Below, piece by piece: positions 1 to 10,269 of a stretch of 64,000 bases of DNA (position 1 is its first letter; each line of letters opens with the position of its first letter). A model generated the notes under the pieces. That model saw nothing but the letters and a program-made list of their open reading frames with translations, was not told the DNA's origin and made no database searches. The position numbers and the translations under genes were made by a program. The stretch comes from an uncultured Planctomycetota bacterium (lineage in GTDB: Bacteria > Planctomycetota > Planctomycetia > Pirellulales > Thermoguttaceae): the NCBI GenBank assembly GCA_900318195.1, contig ONJR01000060.1, forward strand, positions 1 through 64,000, given 5' to 3'.

Positions 1-105
1 ATCCCAGCGAAAGCCGTCTTGCCCGAGCGACGCGCGAGCGTGCGCCAACATCGCCGCGCCGACGAAAATAGCGATCAGTATTCCGCACAGAGTATTCTTC
101 ATCAT
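1..105 (-). CDS. Secreted protein, N-terminus only (cut by window edge)
   Basis: Only the first 35 codons are in the window. They read MMKNTLCGILIAIFVGAAML followed by AHARASLGQDGF. This is a short basic start, a hydrophobic core and an Ala-x-Ala style cleavage region, so it is a Sec signal peptide and the product is exported. A GGAG motif lies six bases before the first ATG (105), which decides that start over the ATG at 102. The gene follows yggS on the same strand after about 31 bases, so the two may be cotranscribed. The mature domain is outside the window and no function can be given. Confidence 0.7.
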   Translation of the reverse strand, partial: MMKNTLCGILIAIFVGAAMLAHARASLGQDGFRWD

Positions 106-136
106 TGATTGCTCCAACACCGTTTTTCCAAGCGGT

Positions 137-934
137 CTAACTCGGATATAAACTTGATCCAATACGGACAATCGACGCGCCTTCCTCAATAGCGATTTCA
201 AAATCTCCGCTCATGCCCATGGAAAGCTCCTTAAAATTCGTAGCTTCCGGAAAGCGCTCTTGACACTCGACGAGCGTTTGACGCAATTTAGCGAACTGTC
301 GACGGGTCTCGGATTCAGTTGCGTTTAACCCAGCCATTCCCATGAGACCGCAAACGACGACGCGCTTCATAGCCAACGCGACCTGCAACGCGTTGGCTAT
401 TTCGTCGCATGCAAACCCTTGTTTATTTTCATCTTCCGATATGTGCGCTTCGAGTAGAACGCGCGCAACCTTCGGAAAGACGCCGTTATGCTCTTTCGAG
501 GACTCTTCTTCTAGAATTCGATCGAGCGTTTCGAGCAGTTTCAAGGAATCAACAGAATGAATCAACGTCGCGCACGGTAGTATTCTTCGCGCCTTATTGC
601 GTTGGAGTGTCCCGATAAAATGCCAACGCAATCTGACGTCCGGATCGTTGCGGAGCGGCGAATCGCTCGCAAGCGCTTCAGTCGGCACGAAGCGCCCGTC
701 GTACGTTCCACCCCAGACGTCGACTTTTTCCAGAAGTCGTTGCGGTCGATTTTCTGCAAGGTCGTATAGACCGGCGCCGAGCATCGCTTCCACGATTCCG
801 TCGTTGGGCGTCGCGTACTTCGAGACGCCAACTAACTTAACGGTTTCAGGCGCTCTCCCCGCACGTCGCGCGGCGTCGGCGATTCGCGCGCGGATCAACT
901 CTACTTTTTCCCGAACTTCACGAGCTACGTCCAT
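137..934 (-). CDS. yggS: YggS/PLPBP family pyridoxal-phosphate-binding protein
   Basis: A cytosolic PLP carrier and homeostasis protein with an alanine-racemase-like TIM barrel and no known catalytic activity. At 265 residues it is slightly longer than the usual 230. The PLP lysine is Lys39 in VGVSKYAT. Other family signatures are AENRPQRL, WHFIGTLQRNK, HSVDSL and, near the C-terminus, LSMGMSGDFEIAIEEG with the phosphate-binding VRIGSSLY end. The reading frame stays open upstream, but the ATG at 934 gives the normal family N-terminus (MDVAREV) and has GAGGAAAAG upstream. In many bacteria yggS sits with cell-division or proline-biosynthesis genes; here it precedes a secreted protein instead. 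The family call is secure. Confidence 0.95.
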   Translation of the reverse strand: MDVAREVREKVELIRARIADAARRAGRAPETVKLVGVSKYATPNDGIVEAMLGAGLYDLAENRPQRLLEKVDVWGGTYDGRFVPTEALASDSPLRNDPDVRLRWHFIGTLQRNKARRILPCATLIHSVDSLKLLETLDRILEEESSKEHNGVFPKVARVLLEAHISEDENKQGFACDEIANALQVALAMKRVVVCGLMGMAGLNATESETRRQFAKLRQTLVECQERFPEATNFKELSMGMSGDFEIAIEEGASIVRIGSSLYPS

Positions 935-1003
935 TTTGCTACTTTTCCTCGCTCCACTTCTTCTAACATTAAGACGCCGTCGACGCACAGGCGCGAATTC
1001 GAC

Positions 1004-1040
1004 GACGTCTCGAATCTTGCGCGCGTCTTAACGAGACGTC
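1004..1040 (-). terminator. Hairpin after the Gfo/Idh gene
   Basis: GACGTCTCG (1004-1012) pairs perfectly with CGAGACGTC (1032-1040) around a 19-base loop, just past the stop of the Gfo/Idh gene. There is no following U-run, so it may be a weak or Rho-assisted terminator, or an RNA-stabilising hairpin. Confidence 0.4.
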
Positions 1041-1071
1041 AAGAGCGCGCGGGTTTCAATTTTTTCAGGAC

Positions 1072-2565
<1,494 letters not shown>

Positions 2566-2699
2566 AATAATACCCTTTAATAATAACCGCGCTTGCCAAA
2601 CGCCCTGAGACGCGGCGAAGCGTCGCGCTGACACAATGGACGCGACGCGCGTCCGATAGCACAAGCGACCTACAGCGCTTCGTGTCGCCGTCTAGTTGT

Positions 2700-2727
2700 A
2701 TTGTACCGACCGTAAAATCAAAATCAA
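2700..2727 (-). promoter_or_regulatory. Sigma-70 type promoter of the Gfo/Idh gene
   Basis: On the minus strand, TTGATT (2722-2727) and TACAAT (2700-2705) are separated by 16 bases. The predicted start near 2693 gives a leader of roughly 130 bases. Confidence 0.6.
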
Positions 2728-2755
2728 GATTTTAATAGAGATTTCGCGCAGCGCC

Positions 2756-2783
2756 TTTTGCACACGGCTAAAAGCGCTATAAT
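2756..2783 (+). promoter_or_regulatory. Probable promoter of the methyltransferase-NnrE gene
   Basis: A consensus -10 TATAAT (2778-2783) lies about 50 bases before the ATG at 2832. The -35 is weak (TTTTGC or CTTTTG, 16-17 bases upstream). It is divergent from the Gfo/Idh promoter. Confidence 0.5.
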
Positions 2784-2831
2784 GACCGGCGTTATCGCCA
2801 TGAGCAGGACACAAATAGTAAAGGAAAACCG

Positions 2832-4280
2832 ATGCCAAATTCCGCAGATCGTCCCGATTGGCTCTATAATGAGTTCCAGTTTTCAGGAGTCGACTACGCC
2901 GACCTTGCCACGGCGCGCCAGTTCGACGAACGCCACCAGCGTTTTCGGAATTACCACGACGATTTCATGCGTTTTCAAACTCGCGCGGGTTTAAAACCAA
3001 GCGACGTCGTTATTGATTTAGGTTGCGGCACAGGCGCGTTGCTGGCGCACGCGGCAAAATTCTGCCGCCGCGTTTACGGAATAGATCCTTCGCCGTCAAT
3101 GCTAGCGATCCTGCGCGAGAAACTTACGGCGGCGAATCTTACCAATGTAGAGCTTGAACAAGCGGGTTTTTTAACCTTTACGGCGCCCGAGGAGCCGGTC
3201 GACGCAGTTTTATCGTCGATCGCGTTGCATCACCTACCAGACTTCTGGAAAGGAGTCGCGCTTCAGCGTATAGCGGACGCGCTCAAGCCCGGCGGCGTTC
3301 TTTACCTGTACGACGTTGTCTTTACGTTTCCCGTCTCCGATTGGCGCGCTGGAACTGAACGGTTGTTGCGCGATATGGGCGCCAGCACGAGCGTCGATCA
3401 AACGTTTTCCGAAGCAAAAAAGCATATCTCGTCGGAATTCAGCACGTTTTCTTGGGCGCTGGAAGGGTTGCTCGATCGCGTTGGTCTCGAGCTCGAACGT
3501 TACTACGACGACACGAGCTTCCTTCGCGCGTACGTCTGCCGCAAGCGCGCGCCTTCCGATCGTTCGGCTATTACGCTCACCGTCGAGGAATCGCGCGAGC
3601 TCGACGCCTTCGCGGCTAGCGAACTCGCGTTGCCAACCTCGCTCCTTATGGAAAACGCCGCGCGTTCATGCGCCGACGTTTTTCTCGCAGAAGCGTCGCA
3701 ATTCACTAACGGCTCCCGGCCTCGCAAAGTCCTCGTATGTTGCGGCAAAGGTAATAACGGCGGGGACGGGTTTGCGCTGTTTCGGCGATTATGCGCGCTC
3801 GGACTCGACGCGTGCGTAGTAGCGTACGGCGCGCGCGAAGATTATCGAGGGGACGCTGCTTTGAATTTGCGCATAGTCGAGAAACTCACGCAAAAGTCGC
3901 CGGATAAGCTCGTCTTTTTAGACGATTCCGCAGAGTCGTTACGTCGCCTGCGCGAACTTTCAGAGCGCTCCGACTGGCTCGTGGACGCGTTACTTGGCAC
4001 GGGCTTTCACGGCGAAGTTCGCGCGCCCTACGCCACTGTGATTGACACGATGAACGCTAGCGGTACGCCGATCTATTCGATCGACGTACCAAGCGGTCTC
4101 GACGCAGACAGCGGCGCGAGTTCGTCGCATACGATCCGGGCTACGCTCACAACGACGCTCGGCGCGTATAAACGCGGTCTCGTCGCCCTAGCCGCTCGTC
4201 CTTACGTCGGCGCGCTTTTTGTCGGCGATCTCGGCTTTCCGCTCGACGCGGCGCTTAGCGCGATTCGTTCCAGCAAGTAA
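2832..4280 (+). CDS. Fusion: SAM-dependent methyltransferase plus NAD(P)H-hydrate epimerase
   Basis: A 482-residue cytosolic protein. Residues 1 to about 240 are a class I methyltransferase: motif I is VIDLGCGTGALLAHA near residue 57, followed by the post-I acidic residue in YGIDPS. Residues about 246 to 480 are a YjeF_N/NnrE domain: LTVEESRELD, MENAARSCADVF, the phosphate-loop signature GKGNNGGDGF near residue 304, DALLGTGFHGEVR, and SIDVPSGLDADSG. NnrE interconverts the R and S epimers of hydrated NAD(P)H so that NnrD can dehydrate the S form. No NnrD (YjeF_C) domain is fused or adjacent. AAGGAA lies upstream of the start ATG. The methyl acceptor is unknown. Both domain calls are firm; a functional link between them is only inferred from the fusion. 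Confidence 0.9.
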   Translation: MPNSADRPDWLYNEFQFSGVDYADLATARQFDERHQRFRNYHDDFMRFQTRAGLKPSDVVIDLGCGTGALLAHAAKFCRRVYGIDPSPSMLAILREKLTAANLTNVELEQAGFLTFTAPEEPVDAVLSSIALHHLPDFWKGVALQRIADALKPGGVLYLYDVVFTFPVSDWRAGTERLLRDMGASTSVDQTFSEAKKHISSEFSTFSWALEGLLDRVGLELERYYDDTSFLRAYVCRKRAPSDRSAITLTVEESRELDAFAASELALPTSLLMENAARSCADVFLAEASQFTNGSRPRKVLVCCGKGNNGGDGFALFRRLCALGLDACVVAYGAREDYRGDAALNLRIVEKLTQKSPDKLVFLDDSAESLRRLRELSERSDWLVDALLGTGFHGEVRAPYATVIDTMNASGTPIYSIDVPSGLDADSGASSSHTIRATLTTTLGAYKRGLVALAARPYVGALFVGDLGFPLDAALSAIRSSK

Positions 4281-4308
4281 AGTCGCTTTCCCAACCTTAC
4301 CGAATCCA

Positions 4309-5451
4309 ATGCCAGACCGATCCTCCCCTTGGCGCCGCTCGCGCTGCGGCGCGCGCGTCACACGTCGTGACGCGTTACTGTCTCTTTCGCTTCTTTTGTG
4401 CAGTCGGCATGGTTTGCACGCGGGTGAGTTGAGCGCGCTCGACTCAGATTTAAAGCCGTCCCTTGACGCGCTCGCGTCGCTCCAGAATTCCGACGGTTCT
4501 TTTGGCTCAAGTACAGAACTTTTCGGTCGCGATCCGGGAGTTGCAGGACTTTGCGGGCTTGCATTCATCGCGACGGGGAGTCTTCCCGGTCGCGGGCGCT
4601 ATGGCGCCGAACTTACGCGAACGCTTGATTTCATTTTGTCGCATACTTTGAGCGCTTCAGGTTCGTCGCCACCCGCTCTCGCAGGTTACCTTGCCAGTCG
4701 CGGTCTCACTCGCGCGGAGTTGGACGGACTCATAATTAATTTCGATGAGAAGGGTCAAAAGTCGACGTACGGTCACGGCTACGCAACGCTCTTTCTAGCG
4801 GAATCGCTTGGCGTGTCGCCGCGTTCCGAATTGCGCGCTAGGCTAACGGCGTCGACGCAATTAATCGAGCGCACGCAAAATACCGAGGGCGGTTGGCGCT
4901 ACGAGCCGAAACGCGTGGAAGCGGCGGATCTTTCAGTAACGACGTGTCAGCTTACGGCGTTACGCGCGGCGAAAAACGCCGGTATCCGCGTTTCAAGCGA
5001 CGTAATTGAACGCGGTCTTGCGTTCGTTCGCAGTCTCCAAAACACGGACGGCGGGTTTCGGTATATGTCGACGCCAGGTCCTAGCGGGTACGGACGCACA
5101 GCGTCGGCGATCTGCGCGCTACAATCTGGCGGCGCGGACGCAGACGCCGCGATAGCGCGCGGATTTGAGTACATGGAAACGATCTATCCCGACGCAAACC
5201 AACAGCGAGTCGCAATCGAATATGAACGTTACGCGATGTTCTACGCGTCTCTTGCATATTGGCGCGCATCGAGCGCTCCGGGCGCAAGCAAGCGCCTCGG
5301 TAATTTCTATGATCGCTTACGTCGCGACACTCTCGCGAAACGCGGCTCTGACGGTCTCTGGCGATCGCCAACGTCGACGGAATCCGACACGGCGTTCGCA
5401 ATTCTTTCTCTTGCGCTACCTCGCGAAGGAATCCCTTTCTTCTTGCGATAA
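4309..5451 (+). CDS. Prenyltransferase/squalene-oxidase repeat protein
   Basis: A 380-residue alpha/alpha-toroid protein. At least four QW-like repeats are visible: LQNSDGSFGSS, NTEGGWRYEP, LQNTDGGFRYMS and GSDGLWRSPT. These resemble the structural repeats of squalene-hopene cyclases, but the DxDD catalytic motif of true cyclases is not seen and the length is about half that of a cyclase. The N-terminus has TRRDALLSLSLLL, a possible Tat-like or Sec export signal. The ATG at 4309 was preferred because the longer open frame starts with TTG inside the previous gene. No convincing ribosome site is visible, so translation may be coupled to the NnrE fusion upstream. Planctomycete genomes carry many such proteins of unknown function. 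Confidence 0.75.
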   Translation: MPDRSSPWRRSRCGARVTRRDALLSLSLLLCSRHGLHAGELSALDSDLKPSLDALASLQNSDGSFGSSTELFGRDPGVAGLCGLAFIATGSLPGRGRYGAELTRTLDFILSHTLSASGSSPPALAGYLASRGLTRAELDGLIINFDEKGQKSTYGHGYATLFLAESLGVSPRSELRARLTASTQLIERTQNTEGGWRYEPKRVEAADLSVTTCQLTALRAAKNAGIRVSSDVIERGLAFVRSLQNTDGGFRYMSTPGPSGYGRTASAICALQSGGADADAAIARGFEYMETIYPDANQQRVAIEYERYAMFYASLAYWRASSAPGASKRLGNFYDRLRRDTLAKRGSDGLWRSPTSTESDTAFAILSLALPREGIPFFLR

Positions 5452-5556
5452 TCCTCAATCGAACGCCTAACATATTTACGTGTCTCAGCGTCTCTTGCGG
5501 TAGCGGCTCAGCTTTGAGTTCAGTTATTACGACGTAGCGCGACGCAACACAATTCG

Positions 5557-5593
5557 AAAAAAGCGCCAACCCCAAATTCATCGAGGCTGGCGC
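5557..5593 (-). terminator. Rho-independent terminator of the GH123-like gene
   Basis: On the minus strand GCGCCA (complement of 5588-5593) pairs with TGGCGC (complement of 5563-5568), followed directly by six T (5557-5562). It lies 27 bases past the stop at 5620. Confidence 0.75.
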
Positions 5594-5619
5594 ATATTGA
5601 CTGTATTTTTACGATTCCA

Positions 5620-8600
5620 TTACTTTGCTTTCAGCGTCTGAATCGCTTCTCCGATCTCACGCCGACGTTGCAGTAGAACCTGCGGATCCGCAGTAAAATG
5701 CGTCATATCGGTTGTAATCTCGTCGAAGTCCAACAGGGCTTCGTAGTTCGCTCGTTCCGACGCCTCGAGCAACTCTTGCTTCTCCAAGAGCGCCGCCTTG
5801 AAAAGGAGCATGAGCTCATAATCCTGAACGCCGGCACGTATCATTTCGAGTCGAATACTGGCGTTGGGCGCGTCCATAACCGGTCGACCGTCGTTCATAC
5901 CCGGCACGGCGGCCGTTAGAGGCGGATAGACAAATCGCCCGTCGCCGTTACCCCACGGACGTTTAGTTCCAGCTGGTAATCCATAGCCTGTCATATAGCA
6001 CATGGGGTCAAGATAGGGATTCTGAGCTCCGTCGCCAAATAGCGTCGGACTATTCCAATACGTCGTTTCCCAAATGAGACTTCCAACAATGTCTCTTTCA
6101 AACGCTTGCCAATGCCAAATACGCAATTCCTGAGCCGGATGATCGAGAAATTCGGTACAATAGGGCGCTTTTGGACCAGTACAAACATACCACCAGAATC
6201 TCGACCCATTTGCACGTTGATTTCGCGACAATTCATCGGAATAGCAATTGCTAATGGGGCACCACACGTCGACTTTGGCGTCCTTTTGAGCCAACACGTC
6301 CTCAAATTTCGGAGTCGGCTCTTCTGTCAGCATCCTTGTGATCTCGGGCGCGTACTTTTTGAGTTTTGCGAACTCTCCGGCGACGAATTCGTAATCCTTC
6401 TCCTCGGGCTCGTCAAAACAGTACACATAAGCAGCGTCGAGCAATCCAATTTCGCGCAAATGCTCCTGCAACTTCTTGCCATATTGTGTCATAACGGCGT
6501 CGTACAGTGGCGTTCCCGCCTCGTAGTCTCCCAGCTTGCCTTCGTAACGTTCGGCAAAGGTTCCTCCCCCTAGTCCTCTGAAATCCAGTCTAAAATTGGT
6601 AAAATTGTACTTTTCAAAGACGCGCTTCATTTCACGATCAAAATCTTCAAAGTCGAGTTTTACCTCCGGCGCTTTCTCATCGTTCACGATTTCAACGCGT
6701 ATCGGGTCTAGTGGCGCGGGCGAGTAAATACTCATTCGGTACTCGCCGTAAATTTGCAAGTACTTTTCAAAGATAGCGCGCTTATCTTGCTCCGTCTTGC
6801 AGTTGTGATAGCGCCAAATATTATGCGCCGAACATCCATATGCCGTTTCGAGCGTGTTCTTCTCCGGCAACGCCACGTCCCACACATTAACTCGAAACGG
6901 CACGATCATATCGATAGCGCCGCCGTTCGCAGTGATTTTTACCTTGCCCTCGTATTTGCCAGGCTTCGTGTTCTTCGGAGTCTTTACAGTAACCCACACA
7001 AGAAAATTTCGGTTCGCTTCGGCGCTAATTTTAGCGCCCTTGCCGTCAGCTCCCGCGTCGAACGGAATCAAGGCGTCGGGATAAAAACCGTGCGCGCAAG
7101 TCGTGTCGGTGGGATCGTCGACGTAGTGAAAATAAGCGTAGCGCAAGTTGACGTTCTCGTCGTTAATTGCGTCGCCATTCTCGGAAGTTAGGGACTTGCA
7201 AAGAGTCGCTTGAATATCTTCAATCGGCTTCTCGCGGGACCGAAAGACAATCTGAAAGGACTCGTAATCGTTCTGCGCGGCAAAGAGTTCGACGTCGCGC
7301 TCGGGCAGGATTTTAGTAATCTTCGGGTCGCGCGACACGTGATAGTCAGCGTCGCACCATGACGTTTCCAAGTTTACCGCGTCGTCGCCTGTCAGCGTCA
7401 TTCCCTTGATTCCATTCGTAAAATTCTGGATGTTAAATGGAAAGATCGTGCGAAGAATATTCGCCGGTCGATCAGAGAAAAGCTCGTACTGGACAGCGCT
7501 ATGACGTCCAGGTTGAGAAAGTAAATCAAGCCCTTTAACGTCCGTTTGTAACGCCGTCCAGGGTTCGCTGTATATGCGATCGGAGTCCGAACGAGTTACA
7601 TAGACGTTGAAATCGTCAAAAAATCGGGGCGTCAGGACATGGTCGAAATCTTGCGACGCATCTCGTTCGTTACTAAGATTGGCGTAAAGCGTCTCGCCGC
7701 GACCAATGAAACGGCGCGTCGGATCCTGATTCGTTTGAAGTTCGACGCTAAGCCCGTAAGCCTGCATATTGCATCCGCCAGCGTCGTTGACTTGATCGCC
7801 TGTCAGACGCACCAACAACTCCGAACGAGCGCCTGTTCCCAAAAGCGGCTGCAAATCAAATTGCGGCGCCCCTAATCCGTTAATTTCACCTAGTTTCACC
7901 CAACTCTCATTATCACAGCTCGCTTCGACGACCGTTTTACCGGCTGTATGGTAACCAATATTGACATGAAGGACGCCCGAGGAAAATGTAATCGGTTTCG
8001 CCGACTTGCACAGCGCGCCGCTAGCGGTTTCGCCAACCATTTGAATAGGAACTAAGGCAAAACGGTACACAACATTCGCGCCGTCTGTAAGTATCCATCG
8101 GTTCGTATTATAGTTCGCGGTTATCGAATATAGCGGTCGGTCAAAGTTTGACCTTTCGCGAGACTTGAAGCTCTCAAACCGATAGACGCCAGATTCGTCG
8201 ATCGATTCGCCTTCCCCTAACGTCAAAAATTCAGTTACGTTTGAATCGCGTTCGTCGTCTACTTTTGAAATCCTGCGATACATCGGCGACACAGCGTTGA
8301 GTTGCGGTTCTGCGACGAGATATTCGCGTCGCGTCTGCCACTGCGCAAACCTTACCGGAGAAGAGTATCGTCCGTCTTTACCGTCTGGAGTAAAGAAGAC
8401 GAAGGATCGCTCCTCTTGCGGCGCGTCGCCTGTTGCAACGCCGTTATTGTCGTCATTAGCAAACGGCGTTCCCACGCAGAGATAATCTCCCGCTCCCTCG
8501 CGCGCACAAGAAGCTTTGAATCGTAAACAGTACGCCTTGCGCGATTCCAGACGAATGGGAGCAGAAAGCCATTGCGACGATTCGCCGTTGCCGACGATGG

Positions 8601-8787
8601 AAAGTACCGAACGTCCCAAAGCGTCGGGACGAATCACGTCGTAGTTGGACGATTTCCAGTCGGTCGGCGCCGGGACAGGGTCCGCCGGCGCGTAGAAAAG
8701 TTCATTTGGGACCGCGCCTTGCGACGCTGTGGTCGCGCATAATAAGGTCGTCGTTACAATCAGGAAAGTTTGCAGTCGTAAGTTCAT
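5620..8787 (-). CDS. Secreted DUF4091 (GH123-like) glycoside hydrolase
   Basis: A 1055-residue exported protein. The signal peptide is MNLRLQTFLIVTTTLLCATT, with probable cleavage after ASQG-A. Residues to about 560 look like beta-rich accessory domains. The DUF4091/GH123 catalytic region follows (about 560-1055): the acidic pair lies in YCFDEPEEKDY near residue 790, followed by GSLIWETTYWNSP, DGRFVYPP and the typical end SIRLEMIRAGVQDYELM. GH123 enzymes remove beta-N-acetylgalactosamine using a substrate-assisted Asp-Glu pair; DUF4091 members of unknown specificity share the fold. GGAGA lies upstream of the start. It ends in a strong terminator and has its own promoter, so it is probably monocistronic. 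The substrate is not determined. Confidence 0.85.
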   Translation of the reverse strand: MNLRLQTFLIVTTTLLCATTASQGAVPNELFYAPADPVPAPTDWKSSNYDVIRPDALGRSVLSIVGNGESSQWLSAPIRLESRKAYCLRFKASCAREGAGDYLCVGTPFANDDNNGVATGDAPQEERSFVFFTPDGKDGRYSSPVRFAQWQTRREYLVAEPQLNAVSPMYRRISKVDDERDSNVTEFLTLGEGESIDESGVYRFESFKSRERSNFDRPLYSITANYNTNRWILTDGANVVYRFALVPIQMVGETASGALCKSAKPITFSSGVLHVNIGYHTAGKTVVEASCDNESWVKLGEINGLGAPQFDLQPLLGTGARSELLVRLTGDQVNDAGGCNMQAYGLSVELQTNQDPTRRFIGRGETLYANLSNERDASQDFDHVLTPRFFDDFNVYVTRSDSDRIYSEPWTALQTDVKGLDLLSQPGRHSAVQYELFSDRPANILRTIFPFNIQNFTNGIKGMTLTGDDAVNLETSWCDADYHVSRDPKITKILPERDVELFAAQNDYESFQIVFRSREKPIEDIQATLCKSLTSENGDAINDENVNLRYAYFHYVDDPTDTTCAHGFYPDALIPFDAGADGKGAKISAEANRNFLVWVTVKTPKNTKPGKYEGKVKITANGGAIDMIVPFRVNVWDVALPEKNTLETAYGCSAHNIWRYHNCKTEQDKRAIFEKYLQIYGEYRMSIYSPAPLDPIRVEIVNDEKAPEVKLDFEDFDREMKRVFEKYNFTNFRLDFRGLGGGTFAERYEGKLGDYEAGTPLYDAVMTQYGKKLQEHLREIGLLDAAYVYCFDEPEEKDYEFVAGEFAKLKKYAPEITRMLTEEPTPKFEDVLAQKDAKVDVWCPISNCYSDELSRNQRANGSRFWWYVCTGPKAPYCTEFLDHPAQELRIWHWQAFERDIVGSLIWETTYWNSPTLFGDGAQNPYLDPMCYMTGYGLPAGTKRPWGNGDGRFVYPPLTAAVPGMNDGRPVMDAPNASIRLEMIRAGVQDYELMLLFKAALLEKQELLEASERANYEALLDFDEITTDMTHFTADPQVLLQRRREIGEAIQTLKAK

Positions 8788-8875
8788 GTCTAATCTCCGT
8801 CTCTCCTATAGGTTCTCACGTCGCGACCACTGCGTTGCCAACGTAATGAATCGCGCGAACAATAGCCTACCTTAG

Positions 8876-8903
8876 AGTATAGCGTTCATAGAATCAAATG
8901 CAA
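8876..8903 (-). promoter_or_regulatory. Promoter of the GH123-like gene
   Basis: On the minus strand, TTGCAT (8898-8903) and TATACT (8876-8881) are separated by 16 bases, about 90 bases before the start codon. Confidence 0.55.
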
Positions 8904-8933
8904 ATGTTTCAACTCGTAATCGGCAAGAGACGT

Positions 8934-8984
8934 AAAAGAAAACTCGGCGGCTCAAAATGGTTAGTTGCCATTCGAGCCGCCGAG
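8934..8984 (-). terminator. Strong terminator of the GH99-like gene
   Basis: CTCGGCGGCTC (8943-8953) is the exact reverse complement of GAGCCGCCGAG (8974-8984). The loop can pair further through AATGG/CCATT. On the minus strand a TTTTCTTTT run follows the stem. Confidence 0.88.
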
Positions 8985-9011
8985 AGCGGTAAAAGATAGC
9001 GACGCAAGAAA

Positions 9012-10229
9012 TTACTTCTTCATGACGTCGCGAATCGCTTCTAGGTACCCGTAGCCATTGACAGTGTCAGGCTCCAGATAACTGCCTTCGGTCCATTCGT
9101 TCCAGCAGTTAATATTGAAAATTCGCGGCGCCTTCGGATCGGCAAGAATACGATCTTTTGTAATCTGAATCGCCTGCTTGAAATTTTCGGGAGTATTGTT
9201 GACTATGATATTGGTAAAAGGATAGCCCCAATTGCCAAACGGATCGTCTTGGAAAGTTCGCGGACTGGAGTCCCAGCCCATCGAGACGTTGGGTATATAT
9301 GGAATCGAGAAGCTCGCTCGTGCAGAATCCCAATGTTTAAGGTATTCGTCGCGCACCCAATTGAAATCAGTCTCGCGTTCGTTGAGCGGAACATGGTGGA
9401 TCCAGACATAGGAAGTAACCGAGTCAAATCCCAATCCTTCGATTATCTTGACAGGATCGGTCAGAGTCTGCTCGCCCGGCACAACCGGTCGTCCCCAGTA
9501 TACGGCGTTCAAGTGCAAATCGGGGAAACCCGCCGCCTTGGTCTTTTCACGAAAACGTTCTATTGCCGCCTTAGTCGCGTCAAAGGAGCCGAAATTTTGA
9601 GCGAATTTCGTTAGTTCGTAAATGGAGAAGTACGGCGCGCCGTCAATTTTCCAGTAATTCGGTTGTTTGAAATACTTCTCAATAACGAGATCGCAAATCT
9701 TATCAAAGGTTTCCGGCGTAACTTTTCCAGGATAGATCAAGGAGCTTGGGACGTCCTTGTGCTTCGGGAAGATTTCGACCCAGTCGTGGTTAGCCCACAT
9801 GAGCGCAAACTTAATCTTATCGCGATTCTCCGCCTGTAGGAACCCTTCGTCGATCGTCCTTTCCAGGAACGGACCGTCGTCATAGTAGTACCAATCGAAT
9901 AGAAAGACGTCGACGCCATATTTCGCAGCGGCGTCAATTTTTTGCGCCATATCCTTCGGATTCGCCTCGTCGGTATACCCCCAAAGCGGAACCTTTGGCT
10001 GCTGATGTCCCTCGAACCGCGATCTCGCCTCGCGCACGAGCTTCCATTCCGACCAGCCCTTACCCAGTCGCGCTTCATTGCGCTTATCAAGGTGATAATT
10101 ACCGAAATAGTAGGACACGACTTCTATCTTATCGTCGTTATTCCCCTGCTTCGTTTCTCCAGCTATCGCCGTATTAGCAACGCACGCAAGCGCTGCAACG
10201 GCTAGCGACATGATAACGTTGAATCTCAT
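9012..10229 (-). CDS. Secreted GH99-like / WbsX-type domain protein
   Basis: A 405-residue protein with a Sec signal (MRFNVIMSLAVAALACVANT, cleavage near AIA-G). The mature part matches the WbsX-like/GH99-like TIM-barrel family: VSYYFGNYH near the start, KYGVDVFLFDWYYYDDGPFLERT, KFALMWANHDW, and a C-terminal FNINCWNEWTEGSYLEPD. Related proteins act on bacterial or host polysaccharides (endo-mannosidase-like fold). AAAGGACG precedes the ATG. It is followed by a very strong terminator. It sits next to the GH123-like gene on the same strand, which suggests both serve extracellular glycan use. The exact linkage cleaved is unknown. Confidence 0.82.
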   Translation of the reverse strand: MRFNVIMSLAVAALACVANTAIAGETKQGNNDDKIEVVSYYFGNYHLDKRNEARLGKGWSEWKLVREARSRFEGHQQPKVPLWGYTDEANPKDMAQKIDAAAKYGVDVFLFDWYYYDDGPFLERTIDEGFLQAENRDKIKFALMWANHDWVEIFPKHKDVPSSLIYPGKVTPETFDKICDLVIEKYFKQPNYWKIDGAPYFSIYELTKFAQNFGSFDATKAAIERFREKTKAAGFPDLHLNAVYWGRPVVPGEQTLTDPVKIIEGLGFDSVTSYVWIHHVPLNERETDFNWVRDEYLKHWDSARASFSIPYIPNVSMGWDSSPRTFQDDPFGNWGYPFTNIIVNNTPENFKQAIQITKDRILADPKAPRIFNINCWNEWTEGSYLEPDTVNGYGYLEAIRDVMKK

Positions 10230-10269
10230 CAGACGTCCTTTGTGAAAGCAAAAGTTATTAAAACGGAGA

